Shown here one piece after another: positions 1 through 8,722 of a stretch of 53,594 bases of DNA. This DNA is from Lachnospiraceae bacterium (GTDB taxonomy: Bacteria; Bacillota; Clostridia; Lachnospirales; Lachnospiraceae), in assembly GCA_024692715.1 (NCBI GenBank), contig JAILMH010000012.1:1-53594 (forward strand), written 5' to 3'. The notes under the pieces are model-generated. The model saw nothing but the letters and a program-made list of their open reading frames with translations. It ran no database searches and was not told the origin of the DNA. The first letter of the stretch is position 1; each line of letters begins with the position of its first letter. The translations under genes and the position numbers were made by a program.

Positions 1-16
1 ATGGAGGTAGTGAATA

Positions 17-1024
17 ATGCTTGAGGTAAAAAATCTTACAAAGCGTTACGGATCCAATATTGCGGTCGACCATTTGAATTTCAAGATCGCAGACGGTAGG
101 ATCTATGGTTTCCTTGGCCCCAATGGAGCCGGTAAATCAACAACTATGAATATGATAACAGGGTATCTTGCATCTACGGAGGGAACAGTTCTTATTGATG
201 GACACGATATTTTGAAGGATCCGATAGAAGCAAAAAAGCATATTGGATATCTTCCGGAAATACCACCGCTTTATCCTGATATGACAGTTGGCGAATATCT
301 TATGTTTGCAGCTGAGCTTAAAGGTATAGCAAAAAAAGAGCGTGCAGAAATGCTCGATGACATCATGAATCGTACAATGACGAAAGATGTTGAAGGCAGA
401 TTGATCCGCAATCTCTCAAAGGGCTATCGTCAGAGAGTAGGTATTGCAGAAGCTCTTATAGGCTATCCTGATCTTATTATTCTCGATGAGCCTACAGTTG
501 GCCTCGATCCGAAGCAGATAATCGAGATACGTCAGCTGATCAGATCACTTGGAGAGAAACATACGGTTATTTTGAGCTCCCATATCTTACAGGAGATCAG
601 TGCGGTATGTGATCACATTATGGTCATCTCACACGGAAAGATGGTAGCATCAGATACACCTGACCGTCTTGCCAATTCTATAAGTGATTCACATACAATG
701 CATCTTGAAGTACGTGCTTCGCAGAAAGAAGTCGAAAGTGCGCTTAAGGGCATCAGTGGTGTAAGTGAGATCAGATTTGAGGCAACTTCGGAAAGAGGTA
801 CTTCACGAGCTGTGATTTCAAGTGGTGCGGACACAGATATTCGTGAAGAGGTGTTCCACAGATGTGCAAATAACGGACTTCCGATCCTTGATATGCGCTC
901 CGACAAGCTTTCACTTGAAGATGTTTATCTTAAACTTACAGGAAATACCGGTAAGGAAGAGGCTCAGCCGGAAGAAGTTAAAGAAAATGCAGACAGTTCA
1001 ACTGAAAAGGAGGCTGAGAAGTAA
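17..1024 (+). CDS. ABC transporter ATP-binding protein (GldA-like)
   Basis: 335-residue ATPase subunit of an ABC-2 type exporter. Visible motifs: Walker A GPNGAGKST near residues 34-42, a signature of the form LSKGYRQRVG, and Walker B LIILDEPTVGLD followed by a switch histidine (SSH). The C-terminal 100 residues are a charged tail ending in Glu/Lys-rich sequence, typical of the CcmA/NatA/GldA group. A GGAGG ribosome site lies 10 bases before the ATG. The stop overlaps the start of the permease gene (TAATG), so the two are translationally coupled. With the next two genes it forms a gliding-type (Gld) ABC operon; family knowledge links this group to gliding motility in Bacteroidetes, but in Firmicutes the substrate is unknown. 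Confidence 0.93.
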   Translation: MLEVKNLTKRYGSNIAVDHLNFKIADGRIYGFLGPNGAGKSTTMNMITGYLASTEGTVLIDGHDILKDPIEAKKHIGYLPEIPPLYPDMTVGEYLMFAAELKGIAKKERAEMLDDIMNRTMTKDVEGRLIRNLSKGYRQRVGIAEALIGYPDLIILDEPTVGLDPKQIIEIRQLIRSLGEKHTVILSSHILQEISAVCDHIMVISHGKMVASDTPDRLANSISDSHTMHLEVRASQKEVESALKGISGVSEIRFEATSERGTSRAVISSGADTDIREEVFHRCANNGLPILDMRSDKLSLEDVYLKLTGNTGKEEAQPEEVKENADSSTEKEAEK

Positions 1025-3162
1025 TGCTTGCAGTTTATAAAAAAGAGCTGAGACAGTATTTTAATTCTGTTATTGGATGCCTTTTCATAGCAGTTAATTT
1101 CTGTGTACTCGGTATTTATTTCATGGCAAACAACCTGCTCGGACAGAGTCCTTCGCTGGCTAATGTCATGAACAATGTTTTATTCATATTGATGATAATG
1201 ACCCCTATCCTCACAATGAGGATACTTGCTGAGGAGCAGAGACAAAAGACGGATCAGCTTTTGTTTACGGCTCCTGTGCCTGTCTGGAAGGTGGTTATCG
1301 GAAAATATCTGTCAGTGCTTTCGATCTTCATGATCCCTGTAGTGCTTTCATGTATCTTCCCGCTCATAATGTCTGCCTTTGGAACGGTAGAGTATGGAGA
1401 GTCATACCTTGCAGTCTTTGGTTACTTTATGTTCGGAGCTGCCTGCATCGCAGTAGGTGTGTTTGTTTCATCTATCACTGAAAGTCAGATCATTGCTGCA
1501 GTACTTTCATTTATCATTTTGTTCCTTACATTTCTTATGAATGGTATAGTGAGTATTCTTACTCAGAGTGGAACAAATCCGGCAGTATTGCTTAAAGCAT
1601 TTGATTTCCTAAGCAGACTTGATAATTTCATGGCAGGTATTTTTGATATAAAGGAATTCATATACTTCCTTACAGTCATAATACTCATGCTTTTCCTGAC
1701 GTATCAGTCAATTATGAAGAGAAGATATTCAGTATCAAAGACAACGCTTTCGCTTACTGTATATTCTAATCTTGTAATTGTTATCGCTATTGCTATATCA
1801 GTAGTAATAAACCTTTTTGTAGGTCAGATCCCTTCATTATATTCCGAACATGATGTGACAAAATCTGGGGTATTTACATTAACTGATGATTCAAAGAAGT
1901 TTATGGCTGCCCTTGACAGTGATGTTACTATCTATGTTCTTGGTACAGAAGAGCAGATGGCCAACTATGATTATAAAGAGGTAGTTAATACCCTTAAGCA
2001 GTATAGCGAGCTTTCAGACCATATCAAGGTTGTTTATAAAGATCCAAGTCTTGATCCTAATTTTGCTCAGCAGTATACGACAGAACAGGCAACTATAGGT
2101 TCGCTTATCGTGGTATGTGGTGACAGATCGAGATATGTTCCGACATCTGATATCTATGAGACAGATATGGATTATCAGACATATCAGTCAACAAGGACAG
2201 CCTATGATGGTGAAGGACAGATAACATCAGCAATTTCATACGTTACAACTGATGATCTTCCTAAGCTCTATGTGATCAGTGGTCACAGTGAAGCTTCACT
2301 TAGTGATTTCAGCAGATTAGAGCAGGCTATAAAGAAGCAGAACATTGACACGGAGGATCTTCAGCTTCTTACAGTTGAAGCCATCCCTGATGACGCATCA
2401 GCTATCATGATCCTTTCACCGGAGAGCGATTATTCGGCAGAGGATGCTGAAAAGGTATCAAACTATCTGAAAAATGGCGGAAAAGCGATCATTACTTATA
2501 ATTACACAGAGGCAGGTACTCCTAACCTTGATTCAGTTCTTGCAGCATATGGTGTAAATCATATCAATGGAATCGTATTTGAAGGCGATCAGAGTCACAT
2601 GATGCAGAATCCGATCTACCTGATACCTGATCTTCAGAGTTCGGCAATGACAGATTCACTTATATCATCTAATCTTCCTGTACTTGTTCCGCAGGCATCT
2701 GCATTCTCAGTTTCAGATGATTCTGTACCTGATACTGCAGAAGTTGATGAAGCGGTACAGACTACTGCAAATTCATATCTTAAGACAGATGTGAGCAGCG
2801 CTGATTCAGCAGCACGAGAAGACGGAGATCAGAGTGGCCCGTTTGATATTGGTGTTTATGTTACAGATACTTCTGTAAGTGATAATGCAGCTAAGATAGC
2901 AGCCTTCTCTACGGACTATCTGTTTACAGACCAGATGGATTCATATGTTGCAGGCTCAAACGTTGCACTTGTAACAAATGCACTTAATGACATGATCGAG
3001 CAGAAGCTTAACGCAACTATCCCGGCCAAGTCTTATGAAACTTCAATGCTTACAGTAAGCTATGGTACAGCAATGATGCTTTCAGCAATCTTTGTACTTC
3101 TTATTCCTATTGCAACACTTGCAGCAGGCATTGTTGTCTGGTATAGAAGGAGAAAACGCTGA
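1024..3162 (+). CDS. Gld-type ABC permease fused to auxiliary protein (GldF-GldG fusion)
   Basis: 712 residues. The first ~240 form an ABC-2 permease with about six hydrophobic segments. A further membrane segment near 250-265 leads into a ~400-residue extracytoplasmic region of the GldG/ABC_transp_aux type, which contains a YVISGHSEASLSD-like stretch near residue 416 and ends in a last membrane helix and a basic tail (WYRRRKR). GldF and GldG are separate in Bacteroidetes; here they are one chain, a common Firmicute arrangement. Ser/Asp-rich linkers such as FSVSDDSVPD and DTSVSDNAA occur near 560-640. It overlaps the ATPase gene by one base and the downstream gene by one base. Substrate unknown. 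Confidence 0.88.
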   Translation: MLAVYKKELRQYFNSVIGCLFIAVNFCVLGIYFMANNLLGQSPSLANVMNNVLFILMIMTPILTMRILAEEQRQKTDQLLFTAPVPVWKVVIGKYLSVLSIFMIPVVLSCIFPLIMSAFGTVEYGESYLAVFGYFMFGAACIAVGVFVSSITESQIIAAVLSFIILFLTFLMNGIVSILTQSGTNPAVLLKAFDFLSRLDNFMAGIFDIKEFIYFLTVIILMLFLTYQSIMKRRYSVSKTTLSLTVYSNLVIVIAIAISVVINLFVGQIPSLYSEHDVTKSGVFTLTDDSKKFMAALDSDVTIYVLGTEEQMANYDYKEVVNTLKQYSELSDHIKVVYKDPSLDPNFAQQYTTEQATIGSLIVVCGDRSRYVPTSDIYETDMDYQTYQSTRTAYDGEGQITSAISYVTTDDLPKLYVISGHSEASLSDFSRLEQAIKKQNIDTEDLQLLTVEAIPDDASAIMILSPESDYSAEDAEKVSNYLKNGGKAIITYNYTEAGTPNLDSVLAAYGVNHINGIVFEGDQSHMMQNPIYLIPDLQSSAMTDSLISSNLPVLVPQASAFSVSDDSVPDTAEVDEAVQTTANSYLKTDVSSADSAAREDGDQSGPFDIGVYVTDTSVSDNAAKIAAFSTDYLFTDQMDSYVAGSNVALVTNALNDMIEQKLNATIPAKSYETSMLTVSYGTAMMLSAIFVLLIPIATLAAGIVVWYRRRKR

Positions 3163-3719
3163 TGGAAAAGAAACAGATAAGAAATCTGATAATACTCTTG
3201 GTTGTTCTTATAGTCTGCATCGGTGGTTATTTCGGTATGAAAAACTTTAATGAAAAGACAGAAGCGGCTTCGGAAGCTGCTTCTGAGGCAGCCGAGGCAA
3301 AGGAGCAGATAAGTACGGTAAGCTCAGGCTCGATCACTAAGCTTTCATGGAAATATGATGGGGCTGATGTCACTATCACAAAGGGCGGAGCTGACGGTGA
3401 TGATGTATGGTATAACGGTTCAGTGAGCCTTAATTCGGTTGAGTCTATGCTGGATTCAGTATCAGATATCGAGTCGACCAAGACTATTACAGGCGATGAT
3501 ATAAATATGGATGACTTTGGACTCAGTGATCCGTCAAATGTTATAACAGCAGAGACTTCAGATGGTAAATCCATCAAGATCACATTAGGAATCCAGAATC
3601 AGATAACAAATGATTATTATTGCTATCTGAATGATGATACATCCAAGGTATATACGATCTCGTCATCACTGTATTACAGTTTTGATAAAGATCCTTCGGA
3701 CCTTGAAGCCGGTAAATAA
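3162..3719 (+). CDS. DUF4340 domain protein, membrane-anchored
   Basis: 185 residues. One N-terminal membrane helix (LIILLVVLIVCIGGYFGM, about residues 9-26), an Ala/Glu-rich linker, then a beta-rich extracytoplasmic domain resembling one DUF4340 unit. DUF4340 proteins usually carry two or three such units and are 300 or more residues long, so this is a short version. The gene starts one base inside the permease stop and is clearly part of the same operon. DUF4340 proteins are regular partners of GldG-like transporters, so it is probably an accessory of that exporter on the outer face of the membrane. Family assignment is moderately sure; function is inference. Confidence 0.75.
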   Translation: MEKKQIRNLIILLVVLIVCIGGYFGMKNFNEKTEAASEAASEAAEAKEQISTVSSGSITKLSWKYDGADVTITKGGADGDDVWYNGSVSLNSVESMLDSVSDIESTKTITGDDINMDDFGLSDPSNVITAETSDGKSIKITLGIQNQITNDYYCYLNDDTSKVYTISSSLYYSFDKDPSDLEAGK

Positions 3720-3765
3720 TGCATTTGAGAAAGTGCATAAATAATAGTTTATTCCGTTGGAAAAA

Positions 3766-3774
3766 TGATATAAT
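3766..3774 (+). promoter_or_regulatory. extended -10 promoter of desulfoferrodoxin gene
   Basis: TGATATAAT is a perfect extended -10 (TGnTATAAT) 47 bases before the ATG. No good -35 hexamer is visible at the usual distance. Confidence 0.55.
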
Positions 3775-3820
3775 GTGCCTAGGTATTGATTAATCTCTTA
3801 ATAATGAATGGGGGATCAAA

Positions 3821-4198
3821 ATGGCTAAATTTTATCGTTGCATGAAATGCGGAAACTTTGTGGCTTTCATTGGTGAGAAAACAGCGTGTACACCTAAGTG
3901 CTGCGGTGAAGAGATGACCGAGCTCAAGGCAAATACATCTGATGGAGCTACAGAAAAGCATGTTCCGGACGTAACTATTGACGGGGATAAGGTTTGTGTT
4001 CAGGTAGGTTCTGTAGCACATCCAATGCTTCCTGAGCATTACATCATGTTTGTTTATCTTGAAACTGAGGATGGAGGACAGATGAAGTGTTTCAAACCGG
4101 GCGAAGAGCCTAAGACAGAATTTTTGCTTAATGGAAAGAAGCCTTTGAGGGTTTATGAGTATTGTAACCTTCACGGACTTTGGGTTAAAGAGTTATAA
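3821..4198 (+). CDS. dfx: desulfoferrodoxin (superoxide reductase)
   Basis: 125-residue superoxide reductase with two iron centres. The N-terminal desulforedoxin-like domain carries C7, C10, C27 and C28 for the rubredoxin-type centre I. The catalytic centre II ligands H47, H67, H73, C115 and H118 are all present, with the motifs SVAHPMLPEHYI and EYCNLHGLW. Length matches the 2Fe-SOR class. It reduces superoxide to peroxide in the cytoplasm of anaerobes without making oxygen. It stands alone between its own extended -10 promoter and a strong terminator, and a GGGG ribosome site precedes the ATG. Very sure. Confidence 0.97.
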   Translation: MAKFYRCMKCGNFVAFIGEKTACTPKCCGEEMTELKANTSDGATEKHVPDVTIDGDKVCVQVGSVAHPMLPEHYIMFVYLETEDGGQMKCFKPGEEPKTEFLLNGKKPLRVYEYCNLHGLWVKEL

Positions 4199-4203
4199 TA
4201 ATA

Positions 4204-4234
4204 GCGGGCAGTTTTTATAAACTGCCCGTTATTT
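4204..4234 (+). terminator. rho-independent terminator after dfx
   Basis: A 10-bp perfect stem (CGGGCAGTTT with its complement) around a TTAT loop, followed by a T-rich tail (TTATTT). Confidence 0.8.
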
Positions 4235-4269
4235 AATGTTAAAAATAAAAAAGGATAAGAAGGGTAAAT

Positions 4270-6213
4270 ATGAGGTTAAAAAGGATCTCGGCAATTATGC
4301 TGGCGGCAGCTATGCTTACAGGCTGTGCGGGGAATATGACTGCAGGTTCGGTGCAGGAGAGCGGTACATCACCGGAAAAAGCATCTACGACAGTTCCGCT
4401 TAGTGAACTTGAGGATGATGATGAAAAAATTCAGTCGGAGAATTCTGTTTCTGAGAATAAAACGGACAAGGGCATAAATTCTGAAAAGGTCGAAAAGATT
4501 CTAAATGAGATGACCACTGAGGAAAAGATAGCGCAGATGATAATGCCGTCAGTCAGAAATGAGGGAAACAAAGATGGTGCAAGTATCACGACGTTTACAT
4601 CCGATGTGGAGGAAACGATCAAAAAATATGGCTTTGGAGGATATATATTCTTTGCACCAAACTGTGAAGATACTTATAAACTTGCTGCTTTAACAGAAAA
4701 AATGCAGCGGGCGGCATGCAGCGATGATTCAGAGGTTAAACTGCCGCTGCTCCTTGGCATAGATCAGGAGGGCGGAATAGTAAATAGAATGAAGGACGGA
4801 ACCGTGACTCCGGGTAATATGGCGCTTGCAGCTACGGGTGATACAAAATATGCACTTGAAGCGGGAGATATTATTGGCTCTGAGCTTGCGGCAGCAGGTC
4901 TTAATGTTGATTTTGCACCGGTTATGGATGTAAACAGTAATAAAAATAATCCGATAATCGGACTTAGATCATTTTCGGATGATGCAGAGACTGCGGCTGA
5001 ATATGGAGAGGCTTTTATCGAGGGAATCGAGCAGAATAATGTATCTACGTCACTTAAGCATTTTCCGGGACACGGAGATACATCAACTGACAGTCATACA
5101 GGTCTTCCAAAGATCGATAAGAGCGAAACAGAGCTCGAAGCAAATGAACTTATTCCTTTTAAGGCAGGAATCGATGCAGGGACGGATATGATAATGACAG
5201 CTCATATTCAGTTTCCACAGATCGAGACAGAGACCTATGTTTCAAAGTCTACCGGACAAAAAATTAGTTTACCGGCAACGCTATCAAAGAAAATATTGAC
5301 TGAGCTGCTCAGGGATAAAATGGGCTTTGATGGTGTGATAGTTACGGATTCTATGATAATGGAGGCTATTACAGAGCATTTTGATGAGATAGATGCTGCT
5401 AAACTTGCGATAAATGCGGGAGCAGATATACTTCTTATGCCGGGAGATATTGCTTCAGAGTCAGGAATCATCCATCTGGAAAAGTACGTTAAGAGTGTTG
5501 CGGCTCTCGTGGACTCCGGAGAGATCTCAGAAGACAGGGTTAATGCTTCTGTGGCAAGAATACTTACGCTTAAGGAAAAGAAGGGACTTTTGGACCGGAT
5601 AGAGAGCTATAGAGACATGACAGATGAGGATATAGCTTTATTTGCGGAAAATGCCCAAAAGGCGATAGGCTCTGATGAAAATAAAGAAAAAGAGAGTGAG
5701 ATCGCTGAGGCGGCAGTTACGCTGGTGTGCAAAAGCAATACGGTAAGTGATGATGCAGCGGTCAGCAGTAATTCTGCAGTTAGCCAGAATGATGCGGTAA
5801 GTGAAAATGCTGCTGTTTCTGCTGATTATGTCATAAATGAGGGCAGGACAGCTGTGCTCGCACCTGACAGTGATATCCTTGAAATTGCTAAAGCCTCCGG
5901 AATGAAGGCTGACTATGGACTTTACGATAAAGCGATATCGGACTATGATAATATAGTCATAATTTCTGTACTTAAGGCATCAAAGGATGATACAGCTTCT
6001 GTAAGACAGATGATAAGAAAAGCTGAAGCATCAGGCAGGAAATGTGTTGTGATAAGCGCCGGGCTTCCTTATGACACAGAAAAATACGAAGAAGCCGATG
6101 GAGTGCTTGTGTGCTATGGCTATACAAAGAGGACACCAAACATAAAAGCGGCATTGAGGGCTGCCTTTGGAGAGTTTGTCCCTACAGGAGTTTTGCCTGT
6201 CAAGTCTGAATAG
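4270..6213 (+). CDS. exported GH3 glycosidase, NagZ-like beta-N-acetylhexosaminidase lipoprotein
   Basis: 647 residues. The lipoprotein signal ends in the lipobox LTGC (Cys19), so it is probably anchored outside the cell. A Ser/Glu-rich linker leads to a GH3 barrel from about residue 75. The diagnostic NagZ stretch KHFPGHGDTSTDSHTGLP, carrying the His-Asp acid/base dyad, is present, as is the nucleophile region GVIVTDSMIMEA. A low-complexity hexapeptide repeat of the AVSxN type (about residues 491-519) separates the barrel from a C-terminal alpha/beta GH3_C-like domain. NagZ-type enzymes remove GlcNAc from muropeptides or chitobiose. A cation transporter follows directly. Substrate preference is inferred. 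Confidence 0.88.
   Translation: MRLKRISAIMLAAAMLTGCAGNMTAGSVQESGTSPEKASTTVPLSELEDDDEKIQSENSVSENKTDKGINSEKVEKILNEMTTEEKIAQMIMPSVRNEGNKDGASITTFTSDVEETIKKYGFGGYIFFAPNCEDTYKLAALTEKMQRAACSDDSEVKLPLLLGIDQEGGIVNRMKDGTVTPGNMALAATGDTKYALEAGDIIGSELAAAGLNVDFAPVMDVNSNKNNPIIGLRSFSDDAETAAEYGEAFIEGIEQNNVSTSLKHFPGHGDTSTDSHTGLPKIDKSETELEANELIPFKAGIDAGTDMIMTAHIQFPQIETETYVSKSTGQKISLPATLSKKILTELLRDKMGFDGVIVTDSMIMEAITEHFDEIDAAKLAINAGADILLMPGDIASESGIIHLEKYVKSVAALVDSGEISEDRVNASVARILTLKEKKGLLDRIESYRDMTDEDIALFAENAQKAIGSDENKEKESEIAEAAVTLVCKSNTVSDDAAVSSNSAVSQNDAVSENAAVSADYVINEGRTAVLAPDSDILEIAKASGMKADYGLYDKAISDYDNIVIISVLKASKDDTASVRQMIRKAEASGRKCVVISAGLPYDTEKYEEADGVLVCYGYTKRTPNIKAALRAAFGEFVPTGVLPVKSE
5740..5826 (+). repeat. 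in-frame hexapeptide repeat within GH3 linker
   Basis: Five consecutive six-residue units of the form (A/T)VS(D/S/Q/E/A)(D/N)(A/S/D), encoded with diverged codons. This is a protein-level linker repeat, not an exact DNA repeat. Confidence 0.7.
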
Positions 6214-6248
6214 ACATGAAACCCGAAGAAGCAAAAAACGGAGAGTTA

Positions 6249-7166
6249 ATGGATAGCAGGACAGAGAAAAAACTGAAAATTGAAAAAAATGCCATGAGGA
6301 TCTCCTTCGCAGGCAGCGTATTCTTCGCTGTGGCGGAGACGATCATGGCATTTGTTACAGGATCGCATACCATTGTTATGGATATGATCTTTGATGTGGT
6401 GGACCTGATTCTTATAGGTCCACTGCTGCTTTTGATCCCACTGCTGTATAAGCCTGTTACGGAGAAGAAACCCTATGGCTACGGGCAGGTGGAGTCACTT
6501 TTTATGATAATAAAGTACGGAGTGCTCCTTGCAGTCAGTGTGCAGATGATACTTGCAAATATCAATCTTATAATGTCCGGAGGTCATGTAGTGGACGCCG
6601 GAGACATCGCATCTTTTGAAATATTTGTATCGGCAGTATGTCTTATAATACTGATTCTTTTGTGGTATTTCAGCCGTAAATATGCATCAATGATAATAAG
6701 GTCTGAAATGTATATCTGGAAAGTGGACGTCTTAAGTTCGTTCGCCGTCGGAATAGCATTTATGCTTGAATTCCCAATATCCGGAACAAAATATAAATGG
6801 CTTTGCGCATACCTTGATCCGGTGATAGCCATTATTCTGACCGTTTTTCTTTTGATAGAACCGGTTAAAAGTATTTTTAGAAATCTAAGAAATATGCTTT
6901 TATTTGCACCTCCTGAGGATATCGTCAATGAGGTCAGAGACACGGTAGAGGATAAGCTTGATCCTTTTGGATGCTCTGTTGAATTTCTGGAAGTCGTGCA
7001 GACAGGGCGAAAGACCTGGGTGGAGGTCTATATAAAGCCGGATCATGAGGATGGCATAATTTATGTGGGAAAACTACACGAGGCACGTAATAATATAAGG
7101 AGTGAATTACGGAAGAGATTTGATCAGGTTTATGTGGAACTCATACCAAATCTTCCGGATAACTAA
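6249..7166 (+). CDS. cation diffusion facilitator family transporter
   Basis: 305 residues from the chosen ATG, which has GGAGAG three to five bases upstream. An earlier in-frame ATG at 6216 lacks a ribosome site. About six membrane helices are followed by a cytoplasmic C-terminal domain (FGCSVEFLEVVQTGRKTWVE onward). The YGYGQVESL stretch after helix 2 matches the conserved GHGKxE region of CDF proteins. In helix 2 an Asp pair is present (DMIFD). In helix 5 only one Asp of the usual HxxxD pair is seen (IWKVD). CDF proteins are proton-coupled exporters of Zn, Fe, Mn or Co from the cytoplasm. Metal specificity cannot be read. The gene lies just after the GH3 gene and is probably co-transcribed. 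Confidence 0.85.
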   Translation: MDSRTEKKLKIEKNAMRISFAGSVFFAVAETIMAFVTGSHTIVMDMIFDVVDLILIGPLLLLIPLLYKPVTEKKPYGYGQVESLFMIIKYGVLLAVSVQMILANINLIMSGGHVVDAGDIASFEIFVSAVCLIILILLWYFSRKYASMIIRSEMYIWKVDVLSSFAVGIAFMLEFPISGTKYKWLCAYLDPVIAIILTVFLLIEPVKSIFRNLRNMLLFAPPEDIVNEVRDTVEDKLDPFGCSVEFLEVVQTGRKTWVEVYIKPDHEDGIIYVGKLHEARNNIRSELRKRFDQVYVELIPNLPDN

Positions 7167-7175
7167 AATTTGCAC

Positions 7176-7204
7176 TTTAGAAAATTTTCGCTTTGTGATA
7201 TATT
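7176..7204 (+). promoter_or_regulatory. promoter of gltX
   Basis: TTTAGA, a 17-base spacer, then TATATT with an upstream TG (extended -10). Confidence 0.5.
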
Positions 7205-7255
7205 ATATTTTTGTAAAACTATGTAAACACTTGAGAAAAGAGGTTTTATTTTCCA

Positions 7256-8722
7256 ATGGCTAAAGTAAGAACCAGATTCGCGCCAAGTCCGACAGGACGT
7301 ATGCATGTCGGTAATCTTAGAACAGCACTCTATGCATATCTTATCACAAGACATGCAGGTGGAGATTTCATCCTTCGTATTGAGGATACAGACCAGAACC
7401 GTGAGGTCGAAGGTGCTGTAGATATCATTAATCGTACACTTGAAAAAACAGGACTCGAACATGATGAAGGTCCGGACAAGGACGGCGGTGTAGGACCGTA
7501 TGTACAGTCTGAGCGTGTAAAGAGCGGACTTTACTTGAAGTATGCACAGCAGCTTGTTGAAAAGGGTGAGGCATATTACTGCTTCTGTACACCTGAGCGT
7601 CTTGAATCCCTTAAGCACAAGGTAGAGGGAACAGATAAGGAGATCTCAGTTTACGATAAGCACTGTCTCCATCTTTCAAAAGAAGAGGTAGAGGCCAATC
7701 TTGCAGCAGGCAAGCCTTACGTAATCCGTCAGAATAACCCTACAGAGGGTACTACAACTTTCCATGACGACATTTATGGAGATATTACAGTAAATAATGA
7801 TGAGCTCGACGACATGATCCTTATCAAGTCAGACGGCTTCCCGACATATAATTTTGCCAACGTTATCGATGACCATCTTATGGGAATCACCCACGTAGTC
7901 CGTGGTAATGAATATCTTTCTTCATCACCTAAGTACAATCGTCTCTATGAGGCATTTGGCTGGGAGATCCCGGAATATATTCACTGCCCGCTCATTACAG
8001 ATGAGAACCACAAGAAGCTTTCAAAGAGAAGCGGTCACTCTTCATTTGAGGACCTTATCGAGCAGGGCTTCCTTACAGAGGCTGTTGTTAATTTCGTAGC
8101 ACTTCTCGGATGGTCACCTGAGGACAATCAGGAGATCATGAGCCTTGATGAGCTCATTCAGAAGTTCGACTATCACCACATCAATAAGAGTCCGGCTGTA
8201 TTTGATTACGGTAAGCTTAAGTGGATGAACGGTGAATATATCAAGAAGATGGACTTTGAGGACTTCTTTAAGATGGCTGAGCCTTATATCAAGGAAGTTG
8301 TTACAAAGCCTTACGATCTCAGAAAGATCGCAAAGATGGTTCAGACACGTATCGAGATCTTCCCTGATATCAAGGAGCACGTTGACTTCTTTGAAGCTGT
8401 ACCTGAGTATGATATTGCTATGTACACTCACAAGAAGATGAAGACAACTCCGGAGCTTTCACTTGAGATCCTTAAGGAACTCGTTCCTGTTCTTGAGGGT
8501 ACAGATGATTATTCAAATGATGCTCTTTATGCTCTTATCAAAGAGTATGTTGCAAAGAAGGGCTGTAAGAATGGACAGGCACTTTGGCCGCTTAGAACAG
8601 CAGTATCCGGCAAGCAGATGACACCTGGCGGAGCTACTGAGCTTATGGAAGTGCTTGGAAAAGATGAGACGATCGCACGTGTAAACGCTGCAATTGCAAA
8701 GCTTGAAGCAGCACTTGCATAA
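7256..8722 (+). CDS. gltX: glutamyl-tRNA synthetase
   Basis: 488-residue class I aminoacyl-tRNA synthetase that charges tRNA-Glu, and in organisms lacking glutaminyl-tRNA synthetase also tRNA-Gln. The HIGH-type motif is HVGN (residues 17-20) in [13 protein letters not shown], and the KMSKS-type motif is KKLSKRSGH near residue 255. The length is normal for bacterial GluRS. The ATG follows an AGAGG ribosome site. Codon use is biased as expected for a highly expressed gene. Its last 29 bases overlap the likely start of the helicase gene. Very sure. Confidence 0.98.
   Translation: MAKVRTRFAPSPTGRMHVGNLRTALYAYLITRHAGGDFILRIEDTDQNREVEGAVDIINRTLEKTGLEHDEGPDKDGGVGPYVQSERVKSGLYLKYAQQLVEKGEAYYCFCTPERLESLKHKVEGTDKEISVYDKHCLHLSKEEVEANLAAGKPYVIRQNNPTEGTTTFHDDIYGDITVNNDELDDMILIKSDGFPTYNFANVIDDHLMGITHVVRGNEYLSSSPKYNRLYEAFGWEIPEYIHCPLITDENHKKLSKRSGHSSFEDLIEQGFLTEAVVNFVALLGWSPEDNQEIMSLDELIQKFDYHHINKSPAVFDYGKLKWMNGEYIKKMDFEDFFKMAEPYIKEVVTKPYDLRKIAKMVQTRIEIFPDIKEHVDFFEAVPEYDIAMYTHKKMKTTPELSLEILKELVPVLEGTDDYSNDALYALIKEYVAKKGCKNGQALWPLRTAVSGKQMTPGGATELMEVLGKDETIARVNAAIAKLEAALA

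Noticed and set aside
3779-4174. Open frame antisense to desulfoferrodoxin
   Set aside because: The plus-strand protein has all metal ligands. The antisense product has no family features.
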